From contig NZ_JAFCKW010000018.1 of the NCBI RefSeq assembly GCF_018129965.1, forward strand, positions 1 to 64,000: a stretch of DNA of 64,000 bases, given 5' to 3'. Source of the DNA: Bradyrhizobium diazoefficiens. Lineage in GTDB: Bacteria; Pseudomonadota; Alphaproteobacteria; Rhizobiales; Xanthobacteraceae. Shown in pieces: positions 44,141 through 53,343 of this stretch; position 1 is the first letter of the stretch; every line of letters starts with the position of its first letter. Made by a program: the position numbers and the translations under genes. Under the pieces are notes generated by a model. That model did not search any database, had not been told where the DNA came from, and worked only from the letters and a program-made list of their open reading frames with translations.

Positions 44141-45109
44141 ATGGCGCGCGACAAGATTGCTTTGATTGGCTCCGGTCAGATCGGCGGAACGCTGGCTCAT
44201 CTCATCGGCCTGAAAGAACTGGGCGACGTGGTGATGTTCGACATCGCCGAGGGCGTGCCGCAGGGCAAGGCGCTCGACATCGCGCAGTCCTCGCCGGTCG
44301 ACGGGTTCGACGCGCACTATACCGGCGCCAACTCCTACGAGGCGCTCGACAACGCCAAGGTCTGCATCGTCACCGCCGGCGTGCCGCGCAAGCCCGGCAT
44401 GAGCCGCGACGACCTCCTCTCCATCAACCTCAAGGTCATGGAGCAGGTCGGCGCCGGCATCAAGAAGTACGCCCCCGACGCCTTCGTCATCTGCATCACC
44501 AACCCGCTCGACGCGATGGTCTGGGCGCTGCAGAAGGCGTCCGGCCTTCCGCACAAGAAGGTCGTCGGCATGGCCGGCGTGCTCGATTCGGCCCGCTTCC
44601 GCTACTTCCTGGCCGACGAGTTCAACGTCTCGGTCGAGGACGTCACCGCCTTCGTGCTCGGCGGCCATGGCGACACTATGGTGCCGCTGGTGAAGTACTC
44701 CACCGTCGCCGGCATCCCGCTGCCCGACCTCGTCAAGATGGGCTGGACCTCGCAGGCGCGCCTCGACGAGATCGTCGACCGCACCCGCAACGGCGGCGCC
44801 GAGATCGTCAACCTGCTCAAGACCGGCTCGGCCTTCTACGCCCCGGCCGCCTCGGCCATTGCGATGGCGGAGAGCTATCTGCGCGACAAGAAGCGCGTGC
44901 TGCCCTCGGCTGCGTATCTGAACGGCGAATACGGCGTGAAGGACATGTATGTCGGCGTGCCCGTCGTGATCGGCTCCAAGGGCGTCGAGCGCGTCGTCGA
45001 GATCGAACTCGCCGGCAAGGACCGCGAGGCCTTCGACAAGTCGGTCGGCGCGGTGCAGGGTCTGGTAGACGCCTGCAAGAAGATCGCCCCCGATCTTCTC
45101 GGCCGCTAA
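44141..45109 (+). CDS. mdh: malate dehydrogenase
   Basis: NAD-dependent malate/oxaloacetate interconversion. The ATG at 44141 (ARDKIALIGSGQIGG) gives 322 residues, the LDH-like MDH size common in Rhizobiales; the open frame upstream is not conserved. The NAD loop is at 8-16, substrate Arg in TAGVPRKPGMSRDDLL, and the catalytic His is H176 in VLGGHGDTMVPL. Terminator at 45123; sucC starts 220 bases later. Confidence 0.98.
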   Translation: MARDKIALIGSGQIGGTLAHLIGLKELGDVVMFDIAEGVPQGKALDIAQSSPVDGFDAHYTGANSYEALDNAKVCIVTAGVPRKPGMSRDDLLSINLKVMEQVGAGIKKYAPDAFVICITNPLDAMVWALQKASGLPHKKVVGMAGVLDSARFRYFLADEFNVSVEDVTAFVLGGHGDTMVPLVKYSTVAGIPLPDLVKMGWTSQARLDEIVDRTRNGGAEIVNLLKTGSAFYAPAASAIAMAESYLRDKKRVLPSAAYLNGEYGVKDMYVGVPVVIGSKGVERVVEIELAGKDREAFDKSVGAVQGLVDACKKIAPDLLGR

Positions 45110-45122
45110 GCCCAAACAATTC

Positions 45123-45156
45123 CCGCCGAAGACCCAAAACCGGTCTTCGGCGGTTT
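45123..45156 (+). terminator. mdh Rho-independent terminator
   Basis: CCGCCGAAGACC (45123-45134) and GGTCTTCGGCGG (45142-45153) form a perfect 12-bp stem followed by TTTC. It is strong enough to separate mdh from sucC, implying that sucC has its own promoter in 45157-45328, although partial readthrough is possible. Confidence 0.85.
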
Positions 45157-45328
45157 CACTTCCGGGGCTCGCCAAATCTTTTGTTTAAGGTCGGGCGGGC
45201 TTCGGGTTGGAAGTCCAGAGATCGATGTCAAAGAATCCAGATTGCAGTTCCTGTGGTATATGGTATGCCAGCCACAAGACTGAGGTGGGCCTTCGAGGTC
45301 ACCGCCCGCGGGTTCAGGGAGCGACCAC

Positions 45329-46525
45329 ATGAATATCCATGAATATCAGGCTAAAGCGCTGCTGAACGAGTTCGGCGTCGCGATCTCCAAGGGCGTTCCC
45401 GTCCTGCAGGCGTCCGACGCGGAAGCCGCCGCCAAGGCGCTGCCGGGCCCGGTCTGGGTGGTGAAGAGCCAGATCCACGCCGGCGGCCGCGGCAAGGGCA
45501 AGTTCAAGGAAGCTTCGGCCGGCGACAAGGGCGGCGTCCGCATCGCCAAGTCGGCCGCCGAGGTCACCGAATTCGCCAAGCAGATGCTCGGCGCGACGCT
45601 GGTGACGATCCAGACCGGCCCCGCCGGCAAGCAGGTCAACCGCCTCTACATCGAGGACGGCTCCGACATCGACAAGGAATTCTACCTCTCGATCCTGGTC
45701 GACCGCGAGACCTCGCGCGTCTCGTTCGTGGTGTCGACCGAGGGCGGCGTCAACATCGAGGACGTCGCGCACAACAGCCCCGAGAAGATCGTGACCTTCT
45801 CCGTGGACCCCGCCACCGGCATCATGGGCCATCACGGCCGCACCGTCGCGAACGCGTTGAAGCTCACGGGCGATCTCGCCAAGCAGGCCGAGAAGCTCAC
45901 CGCGCAGCTCTACGCGGCCTTCGTCGCCAAGGACATGTCGATGCTGGAGATCAACCCGCTGGTCGTGACCAAGCAGGGCCAGCTCCGCGTGCTCGACGCC
46001 AAGGTGTCGTTCGACGACAATTCGCTGTTCCGTCACCCCGAAGTGCTGGCGCTGCGCGACGAGACCGAGGAAGACGCCAAGGAAATCGAGGCGTCGAAAT
46101 ATGATCTCAACTACGTCACGCTCGACGGCAATATCGGCTGCATGGTCAACGGCGCCGGTCTCGCCATGGCGACCATGGACATCATCAAGCTCTACGGCAT
46201 GGCGCCGGCGAACTTCCTCGACGTCGGCGGCAGCGCCAGCAAGGAGAAGGTCGCCGCCGCCTTCAAGATCATCACCGCCGATCCCAACGTGAAGGGTATC
46301 CTGGTCAATATCTTCGGTGGGATCATGAAGTGCGACGTGATCGCCGAGGGCGTCACCGCCGCCGTGCGCGAGGTCGGCCTCAGCGTGCCGCTGGTGGTCC
46401 GCCTCGAAGGCACCAATGTCGAGCTCGGCAAGAAGATCATCCGTGAATCCGGCCTGAACGTGGTGCCGGCGGACAATCTCGACGACGCCGCGCAGAAGAT
46501 CGTGAAGGCCGTCAAGGGAGGCTAA
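45329..46525 (+). CDS. sucC: succinyl-CoA synthetase beta subunit
   Basis: The ATP-grasp subunit of succinyl-CoA ligase. 398 residues; the N-terminus MNIHEYQAKALLNEFGVAI is a family hallmark, with QIHAGGRGKGKF in the ATP-grasp fold and GGIMKCDVIAEGV in the CoA-ligase domain contacting SucD. A DUF1579 gene starts 4 bases after its stop, between it and sucD. Confidence 0.98.
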   Translation: MNIHEYQAKALLNEFGVAISKGVPVLQASDAEAAAKALPGPVWVVKSQIHAGGRGKGKFKEASAGDKGGVRIAKSAAEVTEFAKQMLGATLVTIQTGPAGKQVNRLYIEDGSDIDKEFYLSILVDRETSRVSFVVSTEGGVNIEDVAHNSPEKIVTFSVDPATGIMGHHGRTVANALKLTGDLAKQAEKLTAQLYAAFVAKDMSMLEINPLVVTKQGQLRVLDAKVSFDDNSLFRHPEVLALRDETEEDAKEIEASKYDLNYVTLDGNIGCMVNGAGLAMATMDIIKLYGMAPANFLDVGGSASKEKVAAAFKIITADPNVKGILVNIFGGIMKCDVIAEGVTAAVREVGLSVPLVVRLEGTNVELGKKIIRESGLNVVPADNLDDAAQKIVKAVKGG

Positions 46526-46529
46526 GGCC

Positions 46530-47009
46530 ATGGCCCGGGACCATCTCGCCGCATCATCCCCGCTTGCAGAGCACGCGCGTCTTGCCGCGTTCGCCGGTGA
46601 ATGGGATGGCGAGGAGATGGTCTTTCCGTCACGCTGGACGGAAGGCGGGCCGGCCACCTCGCGCGTCGTCGCGCGCATGGACCTCAACGGATTCTATCTG
46701 ATCCAGGACACGGTCCAGATGCGCGGCGGCAAGCAGGTCTTCGCCACCCACGGCCTCTTCACCTGGGACCGCGAGGACCGGACCTACAAATTGTTCTGGT
46801 ACGATTCGCTCGGCTACACGCCGCCCTCGCCCGCCTCCGGCGGCTGGGTCGGCAAGACCCTGACGCTGGTGCGCGGCTCGCTCCGCGGCAATGCGCGCCA
46901 CGTCTACGACATCATCGACGACAATTCCTACGCGTTGAAGATCCAGTTCTCGCCGGACGCGGAAGGCTGGGCCGACGTACTCACCGGCGTCTACCGCCGC
47001 ATCCACTGA
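46530..47009 (+). CDS. DUF1579-like protein inserted between sucC and sucD
   Basis: 159 residues from an ATG 4 bases after sucC. A beta-barrel-like domain: FAGEWDGEEMVFPSRWTEGG, NGFYLIQDTVQMRGGKQVF, HGLFTWDREDRTYKLFWYD and YALKIQFSPD, resembling DUF1579 (a lipocalin/heme-binding-like fold). No signal peptide. The tight spacing means it is co-transcribed with sucC and sucD, whose products form one complex; a link to succinyl-CoA or haem metabolism is only a hypothesis. Confidence 0.8.
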   Translation: MARDHLAASSPLAEHARLAAFAGEWDGEEMVFPSRWTEGGPATSRVVARMDLNGFYLIQDTVQMRGGKQVFATHGLFTWDREDRTYKLFWYDSLGYTPPSPASGGWVGKTLTLVRGSLRGNARHVYDIIDDNSYALKIQFSPDAEGWADVLTGVYRRIH

Positions 47010-47043
47010 CCTCTCACTCGTTAGTTTCGCGAAAGCAGACCTC

Positions 47044-47928
47044 ATGTCCATCCTGATCGACAAGAACACCAAGGTCATCTGCCAGGGCTTCACCGGCAAG
47101 AACGGCACCTTCCACTCGGAGGCCGCGATCGCCTACGGCACCAAGATGGTCGGCGGCACCTCGCCGGGCAAAGGTGGCTCGACCCATCTCGGCCTGCCGG
47201 TGTTCGACACCGTGCGCGAGGCGCGTGAGAAGACCGGCGCGGATGCATCGGTGATCTACGTGCCGCCGCCGGGCGCGGCCGACGCGATCTGCGAGGCCAT
47301 CGATGCCGAGATCCCGCTGATCGTCTGCATCACCGAAGGCATCCCTGTCATCGATATGGTCAAGGTGAAGCGTTCGCTGGCCGGCTCCAAGTCGCGCCTG
47401 ATTGGGCCGAACTGCCCGGGCGTCATGACCGCCGGCGAGTGCAAGATCGGCATCATGCCCGCCAACATCTTCAAGACCGGCTCGGTCGGCATCGTCTCCC
47501 GCTCCGGCACGCTCACCTATGAAGCCGTGTTCCAGACCTCCCAGGAGGGCCTCGGCCAGACCACGGCGGTCGGCATCGGCGGCGACCCGGTCAAGGGCAC
47601 CGAGTTCATCGACGTGCTGGAAATGCTGCTCGGCGACCCCAAGACCGAATCGATCATCATGATCGGCGAGATCGGCGGTTCCGCCGAGGAGGACGCCGCC
47701 CAGTTCCTCAAGGACGAAGCCAAGCGCGGCCGCAAGAAGCCGATGGTCGGTTTCATCGCCGGCGTGACCGCACCTCCCGGCCGTCGCATGGGCCATGCCG
47801 GCGCAATCATTTCGGGCGGCAAGGGCGATGCGGGTTCCAAGACCGACGCGATGAAATCTGCTGGTATTACAGTGTCTCCGTCTCCCGCCCGGCTCGGCCA
47901 CACGCTTGCCGAAAAGTTGAAGGGCTAA
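47044..47928 (+). CDS. sucD: succinyl-CoA synthetase alpha subunit
   Basis: The CoA-binding subunit that carries the phosphohistidine. 294 residues: Rossmann loop CQGFTGKNGTFHSEAAIAYG near the N-terminus, and the active-site histidine H251 in MGHAGAIISGGKGDAGSK. It lies 34 bases after the DUF1579 gene, not next to sucC. Confidence 0.98.
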   Translation: MSILIDKNTKVICQGFTGKNGTFHSEAAIAYGTKMVGGTSPGKGGSTHLGLPVFDTVREAREKTGADASVIYVPPPGAADAICEAIDAEIPLIVCITEGIPVIDMVKVKRSLAGSKSRLIGPNCPGVMTAGECKIGIMPANIFKTGSVGIVSRSGTLTYEAVFQTSQEGLGQTTAVGIGGDPVKGTEFIDVLEMLLGDPKTESIIMIGEIGGSAEEDAAQFLKDEAKRGRKKPMVGFIAGVTAPPGRRMGHAGAIISGGKGDAGSKTDAMKSAGITVSPSPARLGHTLAEKLKG

Positions 47929-48065
47929 TTCACTTCTTCGTGCTTTTCCGGGCGAAGTTTCGCAGCAAATAGGGTAAAGGGTGCCTGCCGCGTCGAGCCC
48001 TGTCGGGGGAGCTCGGCGCCAGCGCCGTTTGTTATGCGCGGATCGAAATCGCCAGGAACTCAAGT

Positions 48066-51047
48066 ATGTCTCGCCAGGACGCGAACGCAGCCTTTGCCCT
48101 GTCATCTTTTTTGCAGGGAACCAACGCCACCTACATCGACGAAATCTACGCCCGCTACGAGAAGGATCCGTCCTCGGTCGATGCCGAGTGGCAGGAGTTC
48201 TTCAAGAGCCTGAAGGACCAGCCGGACGACGTCCGCAAGAACGCCCAGGGCCCCTCTTGGGAGCGGGCCAACTGGCCGGTGACGCCGCAGGACGATCTCA
48301 CCTCCGCCCTCGACGGCAACTGGGCCGAGGTCGAGAAGGTGGTCGGTGCCAAGATCGCCGCCAGGGCGCAGGCCAAGGCTGGCGATAAGGGTAGCGACAA
48401 GGGCGCAGATTTCTCCTCCGCCGACATGCTCCAGGCCACGCGCGACTCGGTCCGCGCCCTGATGCTGATTCGCGCCTACCGCATGCGCGGCCACTTCCAC
48501 GCCAAGCTCGATCCGCTCGGCATCGAAGCCCCGCGCAATCGCGAAGAGCTCGATCCGCGTACCTACGGCTTCAGCGAAGCCGATTTCGACCGCAAGATCT
48601 TCCTCGATCACGTGCTCGGTCTCGAATACGCCACGCTGCGCGAAATCACCGCACTCTGCGAGCGCACCTACTGCCAGACGCTCGGCGTCGAATTCATGCA
48701 CATCAGCAATGCCGCGCAGAAGGCCTGGATCCAGGAGCGCATCGAGGGACTGGACAAGGAGATCTCGTTCACCCGCGAAGGTCGCCGCGCCATCCTGATG
48801 AAGCTGGTCGAGGCCGAGGGCTTCGAGAAGTTCTGCGACACCAAGTTCACCGGCACCAAGCGCTTCGGCCTCGACGGCGGCGAATCGCTGATCCCCGCGC
48901 TCGAGCAGATCATCAAGCGCGGCGGCAATCTCGGCGTGAAGGAAGTCGTGCTCGGCATGCCGCATCGCGGCCGCCTCAACGTGCTGACGCAGGTGATGGG
49001 CAAGGCCCATCGCGCGCTGTTCCACGAATTCAAGGGCGGTTCGGCCAATCCCGACGCGGTCGAAGGCTCGGGCGACGTCAAGTACCATCTCGGCGCGTCC
49101 TCGGACCGCGAGTTCGACGGCAACCGCATCCATCTGTCGCTGACCGCTAATCCCTCGCATCTCGAGATCGTCGATCCCGTGGTGCTCGGAAAAGTCCGCG
49201 CCAAGCAGGACCAGCACGGCGATCCGCCGGACCAGCGCATCTCGGTGATGCCGCTGCTGATGCACGGCGACGCCGCGTTCGCCGGCCAGGGCGTGGTCGC
49301 CGAATGCTTCGGCCTGTCCGACCTGAAGGGCTACCGCACCGGCGGCTCCGTGCACTTCATCGTCAACAACCAGATCGGCTTCACCACCTATCCGCGCTAC
49401 TCGCGGTCCTCGCCCTATCCGTCGGATGTGGCGAAGATGATCGACGCGCCGATCTTCCACGTGAACGGCGATGATCCGGAAGCCGTCGTGTTCGCGGCCA
49501 AGGTCGCGACCGAGTTCCGGCAGAAGTTCCACAAGCCCGTCGTCATCGACATGTTCTGCTACCGCAGGCATGGCCATAACGAAGGCGACGAGCCGGCGTT
49601 CACCCAGCCGGTGATGTACAAGAAGATCGCGGCGCACCCGACCACGCTCGAGCTTTATGCCCGCCGCCTCGTCAGCGAAGGCGTGATGACCCAGGGCGAG
49701 GTCGACAAGGCCAAGGCCGACTGGCGCGCCCGGCTCGATGCCGAGTTCGAGGCCGGCACGTCCTACAAGCCGAACAAGGCCGACTGGCTCGACGGCAAGT
49801 GGGCGGGTTTCAAGATCGCCGACCAGGAAGAGGACGCGCGCCGCGGCGTCACCGGCGTCGAGCTGTCGGTCCTGAAGGACATCGGCCGCAAGATCACCAA
49901 GGTGCCGGACGGTTTCCGCGTCCACCGCACCATCCAGCGCTTCCTCGAAAACCGCGCCAAGGCGATCGACGGCGGCACCGGGATCGACTGGGCGACCGGC
50001 GAGGCGCTGGCGTTCTGCACGCTGCTCAACGAGAACCATCATGTCCGCCTGTCGGGCCAGGACTCGGAGCGCGGCACCTTCTCGCAGCGCCACTCGGTCC
50101 TGATCGATCAGGAAGACGAGAGCCGCTACACGCCGTTCAACCATCTCGGCAACGAGCAGGGCCATTACGAGGTCATCAACTCGCTGCTGTCGGAAGAGGC
50201 CGTGCTCGGCTTCGAATATGGCTACTCGCTCGCCGAGCCGAACACTCTCACCCTGTGGGAAGCCCAGTTCGGCGACTTCGCCAACGGCGCGCAGGTCGTG
50301 TTCGACCAGTTCATCTCCTCGGGCGAGCGCAAATGGCTGCGCATGTCCGGTCTCGTCTGCCTCTTGCCGCACGGCTACGAGGGCCAGGGACCGGAGCACT
50401 CCTCGGCACGTCTCGAACGCTACCTGCAGATGTGCGCCGAAGACAACATGCAGGTGGTCTACCCGACCACGCCGGCGAACTACTTCCACGTGCTGCGCCG
50501 CCAGCTTCATCGCGAGATCCGCAAGCCGCTGATCGTGATGACGCCGAAGTCGCTGCTGCGTCACAAGCGGGCGGTCTCGCGTCTCGAGGAACTCGCCAAG
50601 GGAACGACCTTCCACCGCATTTTGTACGATGACGCCCAGATGCTGCCGAACGAGGCGATCAAGCTCGTCCCCGACGAGAAGATCCGCCGCATCGTGCTCT
50701 GCTCAGGCAAGGTCTATTACGACCTCTACGAGGAGCGCGAGAAGCGCGGCATCGACGACATCTACCTGATGCGCGTCGAGCAGCTCTATCCGGTGCCGCT
50801 CAAGGCGCTGGTGGCCGAGCTGTCCCGCTTCAAGAAGGCGGAAGTGATCTGGTGCCAGGAAGAGCCGCGCAACATGGGTGCGTGGCACTTCATCGAGCCC
50901 TATCTGGAATGGGTGCTGAACCAGGTGAACGGCGCGAGCCGGCGTCCGCGCTATGTCGGCCGCGCCGCCTCCGCTGCGACCGCCACTGGTCTGATGTCCA
51001 AGCATCAGGCGCAGCTGAAGGCGTTCCTGGACGAAGCACTGAGCTAA
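48066..51047 (+). CDS. sucA: 2-oxoglutarate dehydrogenase E1 component
   Basis: The thiamine-diphosphate decarboxylase of the OGDH complex. 993 residues. The N-terminal E2-binding motif SFLQGTNATYIDEIYARYE is present, then VLGMPHRGRLNVLTQVMGK, HGDAAFAGQGVVAECFGLSD (ThDP/Mg region), IVNNQIGFTTYPRYSRS and the C-terminal HSSARLERYLQMCAEDNMQV. It starts 137 bases after sucD; sucB follows after a family A repeat. Confidence 0.98.
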   Translation: MSRQDANAAFALSSFLQGTNATYIDEIYARYEKDPSSVDAEWQEFFKSLKDQPDDVRKNAQGPSWERANWPVTPQDDLTSALDGNWAEVEKVVGAKIAARAQAKAGDKGSDKGADFSSADMLQATRDSVRALMLIRAYRMRGHFHAKLDPLGIEAPRNREELDPRTYGFSEADFDRKIFLDHVLGLEYATLREITALCERTYCQTLGVEFMHISNAAQKAWIQERIEGLDKEISFTREGRRAILMKLVEAEGFEKFCDTKFTGTKRFGLDGGESLIPALEQIIKRGGNLGVKEVVLGMPHRGRLNVLTQVMGKAHRALFHEFKGGSANPDAVEGSGDVKYHLGASSDREFDGNRIHLSLTANPSHLEIVDPVVLGKVRAKQDQHGDPPDQRISVMPLLMHGDAAFAGQGVVAECFGLSDLKGYRTGGSVHFIVNNQIGFTTYPRYSRSSPYPSDVAKMIDAPIFHVNGDDPEAVVFAAKVATEFRQKFHKPVVIDMFCYRRHGHNEGDEPAFTQPVMYKKIAAHPTTLELYARRLVSEGVMTQGEVDKAKADWRARLDAEFEAGTSYKPNKADWLDGKWAGFKIADQEEDARRGVTGVELSVLKDIGRKITKVPDGFRVHRTIQRFLENRAKAIDGGTGIDWATGEALAFCTLLNENHHVRLSGQDSERGTFSQRHSVLIDQEDESRYTPFNHLGNEQGHYEVINSLLSEEAVLGFEYGYSLAEPNTLTLWEAQFGDFANGAQVVFDQFISSGERKWLRMSGLVCLLPHGYEGQGPEHSSARLERYLQMCAEDNMQVVYPTTPANYFHVLRRQLHREIRKPLIVMTPKSLLRHKRAVSRLEELAKGTTFHRILYDDAQMLPNEAIKLVPDEKIRRIVLCSGKVYYDLYEEREKRGIDDIYLMRVEQLYPVPLKALVAELSRFKKAEVIWCQEEPRNMGAWHFIEPYLEWVLNQVNGASRRPRYVGRAASAATATGLMSKHQAQLKAFLDEALS

Positions 51048-51062
51048 GCAATTTTGGACTGA

Positions 51063-51178
51063 GTCATGCCCCGCGAAAGCGGGGCATCCAGCACTCTGCG
51101 GCGTTCGTCCTCATCGAAAGTCACGGCGTACTGGATTGCCCGCCCCCGTGCGTAACTGCGCACAAGGCCAGCAATGAC
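51063..51178. repeat. palindromic intergenic repeat, family A
   Basis: GTCATGCCCCGCGAAAGCGG with GGCATCCAGCA on the left; TACTGGATTGCCCGCC and AGGCCAGCAATGAC on the right. It occupies nearly all of the sucA-sucB gap. Confidence 0.85.
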
Positions 51179-51224
51179 GTATGAAATTCACGACCGCATT
51201 GGCGATCTCCTTAAGGAAAAGACC

Positions 51225-52469
51225 ATGACTGAAATTCGTGTGCCGACGCTCGGCGAATCCGTCACCGAGGCCACCATCGGCCGCTGGTTCAAGAAGGCCG
51301 GCGATGCCGTCGCCGTCGACGAGCCCTTGGTGGAGCTCGAGACCGACAAGGTCACCATCGAAGTCCCGGCGCCCTCCGCCGGCACGCTGAGCGAGATCAT
51401 CGCCGCCGATGGCACGACCGTCGCGGTCGGCGCGCTGCTCGGCCAGATCACCGACGGCGCCGGCGCTGCCAAGCCTGCCGCTGCGCCTGCAAAGCCCGCT
51501 GCGGCTGCTCCCGCCGCTGCTGCTGCTCCCGCTCCGGCGCCAAGCGCGCCGAAGGCGCCGCCGGCCGACGCCCCGCTCGCGCCCTCCGTGCGAAAACTCT
51601 CCGCCGAGACCGGCGTCGATGCCTCGACCGTTCCGGGCTCCGGCAAGGATGGCCGCGTCACCAAGGGCGACATGCTGGCTGCGATCGAGCGTGCGGCCTC
51701 CGCGCCGACCCCGGTGAACCAGCCCGCCGCCGCCGTGCAGGTCCGCAGCGCCTCGCCGGCCGATGACGCCGCCCGCGAAGAGCGCGTCAAGATGACCCGG
51801 CTGCGCCAGACCATCGCGCGCCGCCTCAAGGACGTGCAGAACACCGCAGCGATGCTCACGACCTTCAACGAGGTCGACATGACCAACGTCATGGCGCTGC
51901 GCGCGCACTACAAGGATGCGTTCGAGAAGAAGCACGGCTCCAAGCTCGGCTTCATGGGCTTCTTCACCAAGGCCGTCGTGCAGGCGCTGAAGGACATCCC
52001 GGCGGTCAACGCCGAGATCGACGGCACCGACCTGATCTACAAGAACTACTACCACATCGGCGTCGCCGTCGGCACCGACAAGGGCCTCGTCGTCCCGGTC
52101 GTGCGCGACTGCGACAACAAGTCGATCGCCGACATCGAGAAGGGCATCGCCGATTTCGGCCGCCGCGCCCGTGACGGCCAGCTCAAGATCGACGAGATGC
52201 AGGGCGGCACCTTCACCATCACCAATGGCGGCATCTACGGCTCGCTGATGTCGACCCCGATCCTGAACGCGCCGCAGTCCGGCATCCTCGGCATGCACAA
52301 GATCCAGGAGCGCCCGATGGTGGTCGGCGGCAAGATCGAGGTCCGCCCGATGATGTATCTGGCGCTGTCCTACGATCACCGCGTCATCGACGGCAAGGAA
52401 GCCGTGACCTTCCTGGTGCGCGTCAAGGAAAGCCTGGAAGATCCGGCGCGGCTGGTGCTGGATCTCTGA
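51225..52469 (+). CDS. sucB: 2-oxoglutarate dehydrogenase E2 (dihydrolipoyl succinyltransferase)
   Basis: The core of the OGDH complex. The ATG at 51225 (TEIRVPTLGESVTEATI) gives 414 residues; the 17 codons upstream are not family sequence. Lipoyl domain with the lipoylated Lys K42 in ELETDKVTIEV; an Ala/Pro linker (about 80-115); a peripheral-subunit-binding domain (APSVRKLSAETGVDASTVPG); and the catalytic domain ending in SYDHRVIDGKEAV, with His and Asp in place. Confidence 0.98.
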   Translation: MTEIRVPTLGESVTEATIGRWFKKAGDAVAVDEPLVELETDKVTIEVPAPSAGTLSEIIAADGTTVAVGALLGQITDGAGAAKPAAAPAKPAAAAPAAAAAPAPAPSAPKAPPADAPLAPSVRKLSAETGVDASTVPGSGKDGRVTKGDMLAAIERAASAPTPVNQPAAAVQVRSASPADDAAREERVKMTRLRQTIARRLKDVQNTAAMLTTFNEVDMTNVMALRAHYKDAFEKKHGSKLGFMGFFTKAVVQALKDIPAVNAEIDGTDLIYKNYYHIGVAVGTDKGLVVPVVRDCDNKSIADIEKGIADFGRRARDGQLKIDEMQGGTFTITNGGIYGSLMSTPILNAPQSGILGMHKIQERPMVVGGKIEVRPMMYLALSYDHRVIDGKEAVTFLVRVKESLEDPARLVLDL

Positions 52470-52536
52470 TCCCTAGTGCCTTGCGAGCGCCGTCGTCCTT
52501 CGGCGCGACGGCGCGTGTCGAACCATGGAGGCTGGC

Positions 52537-53286
52537 GTGACGGATAAAGTCGTTGTCATCACCGGTGGCAGCCGCGGCATCGGGCGGGCGACCGCGATTG
52601 CGGCGGCCGCGCGCGGCTATCGCGTCGTGGTCGGCTATGCCAGCAACAAGAAGGCCGCCGACGAGGTCGTCAGCCTGATCGAGGCCAGCAACGGCAAGGC
52701 CATCGCGGTGAAATGCGATGTCGCCGAGGAACGCGACATCGTCGACCTGTTCAAGCAAGCCGACACGTTCGGCACGCTCGGCGCGCTCGTCAACAATGGC
52801 GGCATCGTCGGGACGAGCGGCGTGCGGGTCGACGAGATGTCGGCCGAGCGCATCCAGCGCGTGATGGCGGTCAATGTCACCGGCTCGATCCTCTGCGCGC
52901 GCGAGGCGGTGAAGCGGATGTCGACGAAACATGGCGGCAAGGGCGGCGTCATCGTCAATCTGTCATCGGTTGCTGCCAAGCTCGGCGCGCCCAACACCTA
53001 TGTCGATTATGCCGCGTCCAAGGGCGCGATCGATTCCTTCACCATCGGCCTCGGTTATGAGGTCGCGAACGAGGGCATCCGTGTCGCGGGCATCCGCCCG
53101 GGTCTGATCGATACCGAAATCCACGCATCCGGCGGCGAGCCCGACCGGCACCATCGCCTCGCCCATATGGTGCCGATGAAGCGCGTCGGCACTGCCGATG
53201 AAATTGCCAATGCCATCGTCTGGCTGATGTCGGACGAGGCGTCTTACGTCACCTCAGCCATTCTCGATGTGTCCGGCGGACGCTAA
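52537..53286 (+). CDS. short-chain dehydrogenase/reductase between sucB and lpd
   Basis: 249 residues from a GTG at 52537, preferred because GGAGG sits 5 bases upstream; an ATG at 52525 overlaps that site. NAD(P) motif GGSRGIGRATA (about 10-20), catalytic Y158 and K162 in YVDYAASK, and Ser in NLSSVAA. The usual NNAG motif is NNGG (86-89). The closest named groups are FabG/glucose-1-dehydrogenase-like SDRs. Substrate unknown. It is probably co-transcribed with the OGDH genes. Confidence 0.88.
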   Translation: MTDKVVVITGGSRGIGRATAIAAAARGYRVVVGYASNKKAADEVVSLIEASNGKAIAVKCDVAEERDIVDLFKQADTFGTLGALVNNGGIVGTSGVRVDEMSAERIQRVMAVNVTGSILCAREAVKRMSTKHGGKGGVIVNLSSVAAKLGAPNTYVDYAASKGAIDSFTIGLGYEVANEGIRVAGIRPGLIDTEIHASGGEPDRHHRLAHMVPMKRVGTADEIANAIVWLMSDEASYVTSAILDVSGGR

Positions 53287-53343
53287 CGCGCCGCGCGGAC
53301 GCTGACACATCCTTTCCACGCTAAAATCACGGGACTTTCTCTC

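Noticed and set aside
45230..45290. TGGTATATGGTATGCCA-like sequence upstream of sucC as a GntR operator
   Set aside because: It is only partly symmetric, no GntR gene is nearby and the consensus for FadR-type sites is not met.
48102..50615. 837-codon minus-strand open frame opposite sucA
   Set aside because: Antisense shadow of the OGDH E1 gene; no recognisable domain.
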